Source: Halobacteriales archaeon YIM A00010
Lineage (GTDB): Archaea > Halobacteriota > Halobacteria > Halobacteriales > Haloarculaceae
Assembly (NCBI GenBank): GCA_025041175.1
Contig: JAKCFJ010000004.1
Span: 682,001 to 746,000, forward strand
DNA length: 64,000 nucleotides
Direction: 5' to 3'
A program made the position numbers and the translations under genes. The notes under the pieces were generated by a model. That model made no database searches. It worked only from the letters and a program-made list of their open reading frames with translations, and had not been told where the DNA came from. Below, piece after piece: positions 54,656 through 63,004 of the stretch. Every line of letters starts with the position of its first letter. Position 1 is the stretch's first letter.

Positions 54656-55438
54656 CTACCGGAGCGCTCGAACGTCGTCCAGGCGCTCTTGGAGCGTCGA
54701 CTGGATCGAGGCGAGGTCACCCCCGATCCGGATTATCTGGTGGCCGTCCTCGATGGCTGCCTCGATGGATGCCGGATCGTTCGCGATGACGCCCGTCGGC
54801 ACCTCCGCCGAGCGGCACGCCTCCCGTATCTCCGCGACCTGTTCGACGACATCCGGGTGTGACGTATCTGATGGGTGACCCATCTGGACCGAGAGATCCG
54901 AGGGTCCGATGAAGACGAATCCGAGTTCCGGCACCGATAGGATGTCGTCGAGTTCGTCGACAGCGGTGGTCTTCTCTATCATGACGCCGAGACAGACCTC
55001 CTCGTCTTCGGTCGCCACGTACTCCCCGGCGTTCCCCCACGTCCGGGAGCGTCCGCTCGCCATCCCTCGCTCGCCCGGTTCGTCGCCGTAGACGAACCGC
55101 GTGGCTTCGACCGCCGCTCGAACCTCCGCGGCCGTATCCACGCGCGGAACGAAGATGTTCCGGACGCCAGCGTCGAGGACCTTTCGGATCAGTGCTGGAT
55201 CGCCACTGGGAAGCCGGACGAACAGCTCCGTCCCACCGACCTCCGCGGCACGGGTGAGGTTCTCGAAGACCGTGCTGTCCCACGGACTCGGTCCCATGTG
55301 CTCGAAGTCGAGCCACACGAAATCGATCCCTAGCTCGCCGAATATCTCGATGACCGTCGGCGAGAACGTCGATGCCCGCGCGCCGAAGACGACATCACCG
55401 TTCTCTATCGCTCGCCTGAAGCCGTTGCGTTGATCCAT
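54656..55438 (-). CDS. HpcH/HpaI family aldolase
   Basis: A 260-residue class II pyruvate-dependent aldolase (4-hydroxy-2-oxoheptanedioate or 2-dehydro-3-deoxyglucarate aldolase type). VWLDFEHMGPSPWDSTVFENL, RLPSGDPALIRKVLDAGVRNIFVPRVD, CLGVMIEKTTAVDELDDIL and FVFIGPSDLSVQMGHPSD are the expected motifs, including metal-binding Glu and Asp. The usual product is pyruvate plus a semialdehyde. The gene precedes the extradiol dioxygenase on the same strand and would handle its downstream product. Confidence 0.88.
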   Translation of the reverse strand: MDQRNGFRRAIENGDVVFGARASTFSPTVIEIFGELGIDFVWLDFEHMGPSPWDSTVFENLTRAAEVGGTELFVRLPSGDPALIRKVLDAGVRNIFVPRVDTAAEVRAAVEATRFVYGDEPGERGMASGRSRTWGNAGEYVATEDEEVCLGVMIEKTTAVDELDDILSVPELGFVFIGPSDLSVQMGHPSDTSHPDVVEQVAEIREACRSAEVPTGVIANDPASIEAAIEDGHQIIRIGGDLASIQSTLQERLDDVRALR

Positions 55439-55516
55439 GACAGACGAGAATCGAACACCAACAATATTATACTTTCGATAACTACCGGTCGCAATGCCCG
55501 CTCCTCCGGTGACGAG

Positions 55517-55882
55517 CTATTCCTCGTCCGAGACGACCTGAAACCGGCGTCCATCGGGATCACGGAAGTTGGTGATCGTCCGGTCGGTTTCTTCGACGTC
55601 GTACGGACCGATCAGCGAGTCGATGTCGGCGTCGTCTAACTGTTCGGTCACCTCATCGATGTCGTCGACGGCGAACGCGACGTGGTTGATCCCGGGGACC
55701 TCCTCCCCGTCGACGGTGTGGATCTCGAAGAGTGGGCCGTCGCCGTCTCCCGGCTCGAGTTCGAACGACTCCCCGTGGTGTTCCGTCGTCCGGAGTTCTT
55801 CGTACCCGAGTTTCTTCAGGAACTCGGCCATTTCGGACGCATCGCTCGCTTCGATCTCGATGTGGTCTATCTCACCGATCAT
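55517..55882 (-). CDS. VOC-superfamily protein
   Basis: A 121-residue glyoxalase-fold protein. It starts MIGEIDHIEIEASDASEMAEF, has VPGINHVAFAVDDIDEVTEQL in the middle and NFRDPDGRRFQVVSDEE at the end. Metal-ligand positions are His, His and (late) Gln rather than Glu, so catalysis may be altered. It lies upstream of the HpaI gene on the same strand, 78 bp away, and downstream of the Liv permease genes; the series could be one transcript. Function unknown. Confidence 0.8.
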   Translation of the reverse strand: MIGEIDHIEIEASDASEMAEFLKKLGYEELRTTEHHGESFELEPGDGDGPLFEIHTVDGEEVPGINHVAFAVDDIDEVTEQLDDADIDSLIGPYDVEETDRTITNFRDPDGRRFQVVSDEE

Positions 55883-55973
55883 GCCTAACAGGACCGAGCC
55901 GATGATAGTAAACATTCCGGTGTCTGTTGATCCGAGCGATCACGAGGAGCACGAGATGCCGACCGCGTTTTCG

Positions 55974-56942
55974 CTAGTCCTCTCCCTGCTGTAGTCGCCC
56001 CATTATTCCCTCTGGGAGCAGGAAGATGAAGGCAACGAACAGTACGCCGAGGACGATCAGGTATCCCTCGGCCCACACGCTCCCGAGGTAGTTCTCAAGC
56101 AGCGAGAGGACGAACGCGGCGATGAACGGACCGACGAACGTCCCGGCTCCACCAACGACGACCCAGATGATGACCTCCCCAGTGAGCGCGAACTCCATCA
56201 GCGACGGCGAGGCGACGCCGATGGTCCCGACGTAGACAGCGCCTGCGATCGACGAAACCGTCGCGGAGATGATCCACGCGAGGAGTTTCTCCCGGTCCGT
56301 ATCGTACCCTAGGTAGCGCATACGAACTTCGTTCTGCCGCGAGGCGTGGAGGATCCGACCGTAGTCGGATCGGAGTAACAGATACAGGCCGACGACGAGA
56401 ATCCCCACGACGAACAGCGAGAAGTAGTAAAAGGGGACCGTCTCGGCGAGGTTAATGGTGAAAAACATCGGCGGCGAGACGTAGGCGAGTCCGTTCGACC
56501 CACCGGTGAACGACGTCGTGACGAACGTGAAGTCGTAGACGATCACACCGAAGGCCATCGTGAACAGGACGAAATACACCTCACCGATGCGGCGCTTGAT
56601 GGGGACGTATCCGATGAGGAACGCGACGACGGCCGCGACGATGATCGCTATCGGAAATCCGAGCCAGTAGGAGGCGTCGTAATCGACGACCACCTTTGCG
56701 ACGGAGTAAGCCCCTATCCCGAAGAACGCAGCGGGTGCAAGCGTGATCAGCCCGGTGTACCCCAGTGCGATGTCGACGGAGATGGCGAACAGACCGAAGA
56801 TAACTGCCTTCGTCACGATGCCGACGAAGTACTCCTGGGAGACCATCGGCAGGACGAGCAGTGCCAGTACGAAGAGGACGCCGATCCACCGGTTGTTTCC
56901 GTCGGTGAGATACTGGCGAAGCGAGTTGACGTGCGCGTTCAT
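55974..56942 (-). CDS. livM: branched-chain/aromatic-type ABC transporter permease LivM
   Basis: A 322-residue membrane protein with about ten hydrophobic segments. It has VALGYTGLITLAPAAFFGIG-like IALGYTGLITLAPAAFFGIG near residue 57 and GAIYVG/SPSLMEFALTGEVIIW features of LivM late in the chain. With LivH it forms the pore. Its start overlaps the LivH stop (ATGA). Confidence 0.9.
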   Translation of the reverse strand: MNAHVNSLRQYLTDGNNRWIGVLFVLALLVLPMVSQEYFVGIVTKAVIFGLFAISVDIALGYTGLITLAPAAFFGIGAYSVAKVVVDYDASYWLGFPIAIIVAAVVAFLIGYVPIKRRIGEVYFVLFTMAFGVIVYDFTFVTTSFTGGSNGLAYVSPPMFFTINLAETVPFYYFSLFVVGILVVGLYLLLRSDYGRILHASRQNEVRMRYLGYDTDREKLLAWIISATVSSIAGAVYVGTIGVASPSLMEFALTGEVIIWVVVGGAGTFVGPFIAAFVLSLLENYLGSVWAEGYLIVLGVLFVAFIFLLPEGIMGRLQQGED

Positions 56943-57835
56943 TCGAACACCTCCGGCTTCCCGAAGAACCCACGCGGTTTGTACAGGATGAACACCATCG
57001 CTGCGACGAAGATACTCATCTGGACGTACGTCGGCTCGAGGAACAACCAGCCGAAGGCCATGATCTGACCAACGATCATGCTAACGAGGAACGATCCTTT
57101 GAAACTCCCCATACCGCCGACGATGATCACGAGAAACGCCATCAGCATGTAACTCGTCCCGATACCCGGACTCATCGAGGTGATCGGAGCCGTCAGCCCA
57201 CCGGCGAGCGCGGCGAAAGCCGAACCCAGAACGAACGTGGCCGTGTACACCTTCCCCGAATCGACACCGAGTATCTCGGCGGTGGCTGATTTGTTGGCGG
57301 TCGCGTGAATCTCCAGACCGAATCGGGTCTGTGACAACAGTGCGCCGACGAGTAGTGCGACCGTCACCCCGACGACGATGACAAAGATCCGGTGGGCCGG
57401 ATACGCGACGCCGAACAGATCGATCGTCCCGGGAAACGGCGATTCGAGGCTTCGTGACTGGTCGCCAAAGTGAAACGACAGCAGTTGCTCGATGACGAGT
57501 CCGATCCCGAACGTGCCGAGAAAGCCCAACAGCGGTTCGTCGTAGAGTCGGTGGAGGATCGTCTTCTCCAGAACGAACCCCAGGACCGCGACGAGTAACA
57601 CGCCTGCGGCGATACCGAACCAGAAGCTCCCGGTCGTTCCGACAGTCACTATCGTCAGATACCCTCCGAGTGCGACCATCGCACCGTGGGCGAAGTTGAT
57701 GAGTCCGATGAGCCCGAAGATGAGCGTCAGGCCGCTGGCAACGAGAAAGATGATCATCCCGCGACTGATCCCGTTCAGCAGGTACGTGACGAACTCGTTC
57801 GGCGTGAGTAGCAGCGCTTCAACCACACCGATCAC
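56939..57835 (-). CDS. livH: branched-chain/aromatic-type ABC transporter permease LivH
   Basis: A 298-residue permease with family marks GISRGMIIFLVASGLTLIFG, GLINFAHGAMVALGGYL, RLYDEPLLGFLGTFGIGLV and SMSPGIGTSYMLMAFLVII. It pairs with LivM. An AT-rich candidate promoter (ATAATAGG, minus strand) lies at about 57942-57955. Confidence 0.9.
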   Translation of the reverse strand: MIGVVEALLLTPNEFVTYLLNGISRGMIIFLVASGLTLIFGLIGLINFAHGAMVALGGYLTIVTVGTTGSFWFGIAAGVLLVAVLGFVLEKTILHRLYDEPLLGFLGTFGIGLVIEQLLSFHFGDQSRSLESPFPGTIDLFGVAYPAHRIFVIVVGVTVALLVGALLSQTRFGLEIHATANKSATAEILGVDSGKVYTATFVLGSAFAALAGGLTAPITSMSPGIGTSYMLMAFLVIIVGGMGSFKGSFLVSMIVGQIMAFGWLFLEPTYVQMSIFVAAMVFILYKPRGFFGKPEVFE

Positions 57836-58037
57836 CGAAATACCGAGGCTGGAGCGACGTTGGCCCTGATTTCATCCGTGGCACTGGTTCGTGATCCGTC
57901 ATCGATTACCATCATCAGTATCGTAGGCGCGTTCGAACTACAACCTATTATAACTTCCTTTCACAGGAGGATTGTCGACGATCCGAGACGAGTGTTCGGG
58001 ACCACTATGCCGTCGTGGCGAGTAACCATGGCCCGGA

Positions 58038-58748
58038 TCAGACCGTGAGATACTTGTCGTTGAGCGTCTCGTCGCTCAGATGCTCGGTGTCCCCGTTTTC
58101 GACGATGTGCCCGGATTCGATGATGTACCCCCGATCAATGAGTGGGAGCGTCCGGGTGATGTTCTGTTCGACCAGCAGCACGGCCCGGTTCTGGGTGACC
58201 AGATCGTTCAACACCTTGACGACCTCCTCGACGATGATCGGAGCGAGACCCTCAGTCGGTTCGTCAAGCAGTAACAGATCGGGGCCGCTGACGAGTGCCC
58301 GACCGATAGCGAGCATCTGCTGTTCCCCGCCACTGAGCGTCCCACCCCGCTGGGCTGCTCGTTCTCCGAGGCGGTCGAACCGGTCGAAGATCTCACCGAT
58401 GCGCTCTTCTTTCACGTCGTCGCTGATGTCCTTTGGTACCGCCAGTTCGAGATTCTCGCGGACCGTGAGCGCGGTGTAAATCTCCCGGTCTTCCGGCACA
58501 TATGCGATCTTGTCACGAACGATCTCGTGGGTGGGTGTCGCCGTGATGTCGCGGTCGCGGTACCGGACCGTTCCGGTCTTGTGATCGATCCGGTTGACGA
58601 TGCTCTCTAGTAGCGTGGTTTTTCCCATGCCGTTGCGGCCGAAGATGCCGACAACGCCGTTTTCCTCGACGGATATCGAGACGTCGAAGAGGATCTGGCT
58701 CTCGCCGTAGTACGCGTTTAGGTCCTCGACTGACAGGATCCTACTCAC
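58038..58748 (-). CDS. livF: ABC transporter ATP-binding protein LivF
   Basis: A 236-residue ATPase with Walker A GRNGMGKTT, signature TLSGGEQQMLAIGRAL, Walker B LLLLDEPTEGLAP and switch region LLVEQNITRTL. It begins within the last codons of livG (8-bp overlap), so both are translated together. Confidence 0.92.
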   Translation of the reverse strand: MSRILSVEDLNAYYGESQILFDVSISVEENGVVGIFGRNGMGKTTLLESIVNRIDHKTGTVRYRDRDITATPTHEIVRDKIAYVPEDREIYTALTVRENLELAVPKDISDDVKEERIGEIFDRFDRLGERAAQRGGTLSGGEQQMLAIGRALVSGPDLLLLDEPTEGLAPIIVEEVVKVLNDLVTQNRAVLLVEQNITRTLPLIDRGYIIESGHIVENGDTEHLSDETLNDKYLTV

Positions 58749-59460
58749 CGAGATACACCTCCTTTACCTCTGGGTTGTTTACGATCTCCGACGGCGATTC
58801 GGTGGCGAGCACGCTCCCGTTCTGGAGGACGGTGATGCGGTCCGCAACCGATCGCACGAGTTCGATGTCGTGTTCGATGATCAGTATCGTGTACTCGCTA
58901 CGCAGATCCTCGATGACTCCCCTGAGTTCGTTCGTCTCGGACGTGTTCAGTCCGGCAGCGGGTTCGTCGAACAGGATCACCTCGGAGTCGAGACCGAGGA
59001 CGACACCGATGTCGAGAAACCGCTTCTCACCGTGGGAGAGGTTCTTTGCGACGATGTCGAGTCGATTCTCCAGGTGGACGACGGACGCGATAGACTCGAT
59101 GCGGTCGGTGTAGTCCTCGCCAGCGAGGACGCTTCTGACCGTCTTCGACGGGTTCCGGAGGGCCAGATGGAGATGCTCCCGGACGGTCATCTCGGGGAAG
59201 TACTGGACTACCTGGAACGACCGACCGATCCCTCGCCGGGCAATGGTCGAAGGGGAGAGTCCGACGAGATCCTCGTCTTTGAACCGGACGGATCCGCTGG
59301 TCGGTTGCAGTTCGCCGGTGATGAGGTTGATGGTCGTCGTCTTCCCAGCGCCGTTCGGGCCGATGAGTCCGTGGATCTCGCCCGACCGGACTTCTAGGTC
59401 GACGTCGTCGACGGCGACCACGGAGTCGAACGTCTTCGTGAGCCCCTCAATCGCTAACAT
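58741..59460 (-). CDS. livG: ABC transporter ATP-binding protein LivG
   Basis: A 239-residue ATPase with Walker [10 protein letters not shown], the Q-loop [12 protein letters not shown], signature [17 protein letters not shown], Walker [13 protein letters not shown] and [19 protein letters not shown] 59460 gives [14 protein letters not shown], the standard start; a GTG 9 nt earlier is possible. The pair livG-livF lies upstream of livH-livM, with separate promoters, and completes a high-affinity carboxylate or aromatic uptake system with one or both Liv-type binding proteins. Confidence 0.92.
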   Translation of the reverse strand: MLAIEGLTKTFDSVVAVDDVDLEVRSGEIHGLIGPNGAGKTTTINLITGELQPTSGSVRFKDEDLVGLSPSTIARRGIGRSFQVVQYFPEMTVREHLHLALRNPSKTVRSVLAGEDYTDRIESIASVVHLENRLDIVAKNLSHGEKRFLDIGVVLGLDSEVILFDEPAAGLNTSETNELRGVIEDLRSEYTILIIEHDIELVRSVADRITVLQNGSVLATESPSEIVNNPEVKEVYLGE

Positions 59461-59684
59461 CGTTGCCACCGTCCGGCGCAGGGGGTAGCTGCTCCCTTCC
59501 CCGAGCGTATCCCCGTCACAGTCGAATGCGTGTCCTCAGCCATGTTAGATCCTGCCGTGATATTATCTTTGAACGGATTAATCCTTTCGGGAGCGGTCGT
59601 GACGGCCATTTTTCATCGTTCCCCTCGATGCGCCGCTACATTCGCTGGAGTGCGATACGCGCGGTGGCACATCGCGTCGAGTGC

Positions 59685-60566
59685 TCACAGTGGCGTCGCC
59701 AGATACCGCGACGGAACGTCCGCGTTGTCGAATATCGTGTTCACGTTCGTGACGAGTTGGTCGATTGTCTCGGTCCGACTCTCGGTCGTCATCGCGGCGA
59801 CATGGGGGGTGACGACGACATCGTCGAAGTCGAGCAACTCCGAGTCATCGCTCAATGGCTCGTCCGAAAACACGTCGAGCCCTGCGCCGCCGATGGTCCC
59901 CGACCGGAGTGCGTCGACCAGCGTGGGCACTTCCACGATCGGTCCACGGGCCGCGTTGATCAACAGGGCAGACTCCTTCATTCGTGCGAGTTCCGCGGCA
60001 CCGATCAATCCCCGCGTCTCCTCGGTTAGCTCTGCTGTGACGACGACGGTATCGCTTTCCTCGAGCACGTTCTCGAGTGATGTCATCGTGCCACCGACGA
60101 GTTCGCCGTCGATACGGTGGACGTACGGATCGTTGATCAACACGTCGACATCGAACCCGCCGAGAAGCCTGCCGACGCGTTTGCCGACGTTCCCGAAGCC
60201 GACGATGCCGACGGTCGATCCGGAGATGCGCGTACCGAGTGGGCACTCGTCGCGCCAACCGCCTCGTTCGATCAGGTTTCGGGTTGCAGTGAGCCGACGG
60301 GCCGTTGCCAGCGTGAGACAGAGCACGTGTTCCGCGACCGAGAGAGCGTTGTGGCCGGGTGTGTGCGTTACGGTGCTACCGTGTTCGCGGGCGGCGTCCA
60401 GGTCGATGGAGTCGATACCGGTACCGAGTTTCGCTACGACGTCCAGGTCGGTTGCGCGTTCGAAAACCTCTCGCGTCAACAGAACCCGGGACGTGACAAA
60501 AACGACGTCGACGCCAGCGAGTCGTTGCGGAAGCTTCCCATCACCCTTCTCGATACCGACGGTCAC
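59685..60566 (-). CDS. D-2-hydroxyacid dehydrogenase
   Basis: A 293-residue NAD-dependent dehydrogenase of the phosphoglycerate/lactate type. It has GTGIDSIDLDAAREHG, GIVGFGNVGKRVGRLLGGF (Rossmann), LINAARGPIVEV (catalytic Arg), VFSDEPL (Glu) and TPHVAAMT (His). The usual N-terminal strand and about 20-30 residues are missing; the frame opens with GTG at 60566, so either the start is further upstream in a damaged form or the protein is slightly short. It reduces 2-oxo acids or oxidises 2-hydroxy acids. Role in the pathway not clear. Confidence 0.85.
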   Translation of the reverse strand: MTVGIEKGDGKLPQRLAGVDVVFVTSRVLLTREVFERATDLDVVAKLGTGIDSIDLDAAREHGSTVTHTPGHNALSVAEHVLCLTLATARRLTATRNLIERGGWRDECPLGTRISGSTVGIVGFGNVGKRVGRLLGGFDVDVLINDPYVHRIDGELVGGTMTSLENVLEESDTVVVTAELTEETRGLIGAAELARMKESALLINAARGPIVEVPTLVDALRSGTIGGAGLDVFSDEPLSDDSELLDFDDVVVTPHVAAMTTESRTETIDQLVTNVNTIFDNADVPSRYLATPL

Positions 60567-60792
60567 ATTCCACTAGTCCGGTAACTGCCGCGTGAGACGG
60601 TCGGTCGGAGTTATGTCCTGATCGACGTCGGCTCGGATCACATTCGACAGGTTCGTTCACGACGATTTGAATCTGCTGCTCGGTCGGACCCTCCCTTCTT
60701 GTGCGAATCACCCGAGCGGGGAGATGTCTGTGTCAGTGAGTACCCCTGTCACCCTGTTCGATCTGACCGGAGCGATTATCCTGAAACGATAG

Positions 60793-60802
60793 TATTTTAT
60801 AC
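60793..60802 (+). promoter_or_regulatory. TATA-like promoter of the purU gene
   Basis: TATTTTATAC in an AT-rich run, 40-60 nt before the candidate starts at 60840 (GTG) and 60855 (ATG). Confidence 0.5.
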
Positions 60803-60854
60803 TAAGAGAGAGATCAATCCTGACAATGAGTACTGACAAGTGCTGGTGTTCGAA

Positions 60855-61817
60855 ATGACTCCGGAACTAACAGAGATAACTGTCGTCGGTGACGACGATA
60901 CCGGCCTTCTCGCGCGCATAACGTCGTTGCTGTTCGATCGCGGTATCAACATCGAGGACATGGACCAGGCCGTCAGGGACGGGCTGTTCCGGATGACGAT
61001 GCACGTCGACACGACGGGGATGGAGAGTTCCAGGGACGCGCTCCGTGATGACCTCACGGAACTGTGTGAGGAACTCGGCGTGGACGTGCAGATCCGTTAC
61101 CCGGCCGAGTCCGACACGCAGTCGATCGCTGTTCTCGTCACGAAGGAGAGTCACTGCCTCACGTCGATGCTCAAGGAGTACGCTGACGGTGCTAATGATG
61201 CCAGCGTCGAAGTGGTCATCGGGAACCACTCCGATCTCGAACCGATCGCCGCGAAGTACGACGTGCCGTTCCACGATATCGGTGACGAGAAGGGGTCACC
61301 CGACGAGGATGAACTGCTCGACCTGTTGTCGGAGTACGACATCGATCTGATCGCGTTGGCTCGATACATCCGCATCCTGAGCCCGGACATCGTCTTCCGC
61401 TACGAGAGTCGCATCATCAACGTCCACCCATCGCTTCTGCCCGCGTTCCCCGGCGCGAAAGCGTACAGGCAGGCCATTGAGAAGGGCGTCCGCATCGCTG
61501 GTGTGACGGCTCACTACGTAACGCCGGATCTCGACCAGGGACCGATCATCACTCAGCGCGCGTTCAACGTTCCCGACGACGCGAGTAGAGCGGATCTCCA
61601 GGAACGGGGACAGCCGCTCGAAGCACAAGCCCTGGTCGAGGCGATCCGTCTCCACCTAAACGATAACGTCGAGGTCGGGCGTGGCCGGACACACGTGTGG
61701 AACGCCGACGAGGCCGATCTCGGCCTCCCGAGCGCGATCAGTCAGTTGAATCCGTCGGCACCGATCGACGATCAACTCACCGATTCACAGTATTCGGTTG
61801 GAACGGCCGACGACTGA
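60855..61817 (+). CDS. purU: formyltetrahydrofolate deformylase
   Basis: A 320-residue two-domain protein. The N-terminal ACT domain has TEITVVGDDDTGLLARITSLL; the hydrolase domain has VVIGNHSDLEPIAAKYDVPFH, INVHPSLLPAFPGAKAYRQA and AHYVTPDLDQGPII, with the catalytic Asn, His and Asp of formyl-THF hydrolases. It converts 10-formyl-THF to THF and formate, freeing the cofactor. A C-terminal ~35-residue acidic tail follows the usual end. It is divergent from the hydroxyacid dehydrogenase and convergent with metF. An in-frame GTG at 60840 is an alternative start. Confidence 0.9.
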   Translation: MTPELTEITVVGDDDTGLLARITSLLFDRGINIEDMDQAVRDGLFRMTMHVDTTGMESSRDALRDDLTELCEELGVDVQIRYPAESDTQSIAVLVTKESHCLTSMLKEYADGANDASVEVVIGNHSDLEPIAAKYDVPFHDIGDEKGSPDEDELLDLLSEYDIDLIALARYIRILSPDIVFRYESRIINVHPSLLPAFPGAKAYRQAIEKGVRIAGVTAHYVTPDLDQGPIITQRAFNVPDDASRADLQERGQPLEAQALVEAIRLHLNDNVEVGRGRTHVWNADEADLGLPSAISQLNPSAPIDDQLTDSQYSVGTADD

Positions 61818-61945
61818 TCCCGGTGGCATCGGCTGCTCGATTTCTTTTCCTGTTCTTCGGCCCGTCACCGTCGAACGGGTCTCACAAACACCGCATCGAA
61901 CACGACTGTCTCACGGCAGCGTCCGGGGACTCGCTCGCGTCGCCC

Positions 61946-62803
61946 TCATGTCTTGATTCGGGACTGTCGCCACTCCTCCGTGTCCGGCACCTGGTTGAAC
62001 GTGTAGACGTGGATGCCGCGGATGCCGTACTCGGGGTCGGCGGTGTACGGTGCGAGACCGTCAACGAGGTTGTCGGGCCGGTATCGCCCGCGTGAGCCGA
62101 CGAACTGGCGGATGAAGCCGAAGATTCCGCTCGTCTTCGTGAGAAACCGAATCGAATCGCCGACGCCGACCTTCTTGGAGATACCCAGTAGCTTCTCGTA
62201 CTTCATCACGCCGGGGATACCCACCTCTACCGGGAGGTTGACGCCACGATCCCGGACCTCCTCGATCCAGTTGACGACAGCGTTGGAGTCGTAGCACAGT
62301 TGCGTCGCAATGTACGTCGCGTACGGTGCCTTGTTCTCCATCGACTCGGCGAGCGTCTCGTCGGAGAGGAAATCGTGGCCTTCGGGATAGCCCGTGATTC
62401 CTATCTCCTCGAACTCGTATTCGAGGGTCTCTAGCGCGACGAGAAGGTCGTAGGCGGACTCGAACTCGCCGATCGGTTCCTCGCGGTCGCCCCCTGGCAC
62501 GAAGATGTCCTCGATGCCGACGGCCGTGAGCCGTTCGCAGATGACGGCGAGCTGCTCCTCGTTGTGTACGTATCTCGCGGAAATGTGCGGAACGACCTCG
62601 TAGCCGTCCTTTGCCGCCCGTTCTGCGGCGTCGATCGTCGCTTCGAGCTCTAGTGTGGGCGACGCTGTGATGGTTACGGTTGCCCCGTCCGGTAGATGTT
62701 CGACCTGCTCGTCGAAGCTCTCGAACGGCATCAGTTCGAAGCGGGCGTCGGCAAGCAACGACGAGACGGTGTCGGCCGACGCAGCCGAGGGTACGCTAGC
62801 CAT
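61946..62803 (-). CDS. metF: methylenetetrahydrofolate reductase-like protein
   Basis: A 285-residue MetF-type TIM barrel. It has ARFELMPFESFDEQV, ATVTITASPTLELEATIDAAERAA, VVPHISARYVHNEEQLA, GIEDIFVPGGDREEPIGEF, ITGYPEGHDFLSDE and TYIATQLCYDSNAV, the folate and FAD binding core. In this setting it would oxidise 5-methyl-THF to methylene-THF. Several residues near the N-terminus differ from bacterial MetF, as in demethylation-linked homologues. Translation from 62803 (MASVPSAASADTV) is more plausible than from further upstream. A LigM-like gene lies upstream on the same strand, 201 bp away, as in the bacterial ligM-metF arrangement. Confidence 0.85.
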   Translation of the reverse strand: MASVPSAASADTVSSLLADARFELMPFESFDEQVEHLPDGATVTITASPTLELEATIDAAERAAKDGYEVVPHISARYVHNEEQLAVICERLTAVGIEDIFVPGGDREEPIGEFESAYDLLVALETLEYEFEEIGITGYPEGHDFLSDETLAESMENKAPYATYIATQLCYDSNAVVNWIEEVRDRGVNLPVEVGIPGVMKYEKLLGISKKVGVGDSIRFLTKTSGIFGFIRQFVGSRGRYRPDNLVDGLAPYTADPEYGIRGIHVYTFNQVPDTEEWRQSRIKT

Positions 62804-63004
62804 CGCTCCCTCCGACGGATCTGCGGGCTTGCTTGTAACGAGCCGTGATCTCTCTCGGTTCGATCCTCTGACCAGTCGACACTCTAGCCTGACTCGATGG
62901 GCACATCGTTTGTGTGGAACAGGATCACACACATAAGCTTTGCTCTCATCGGGCCCACGACGGCGCGAACACGCACCCGACGATTCGGACACAACTGGCT
63001 CGGT

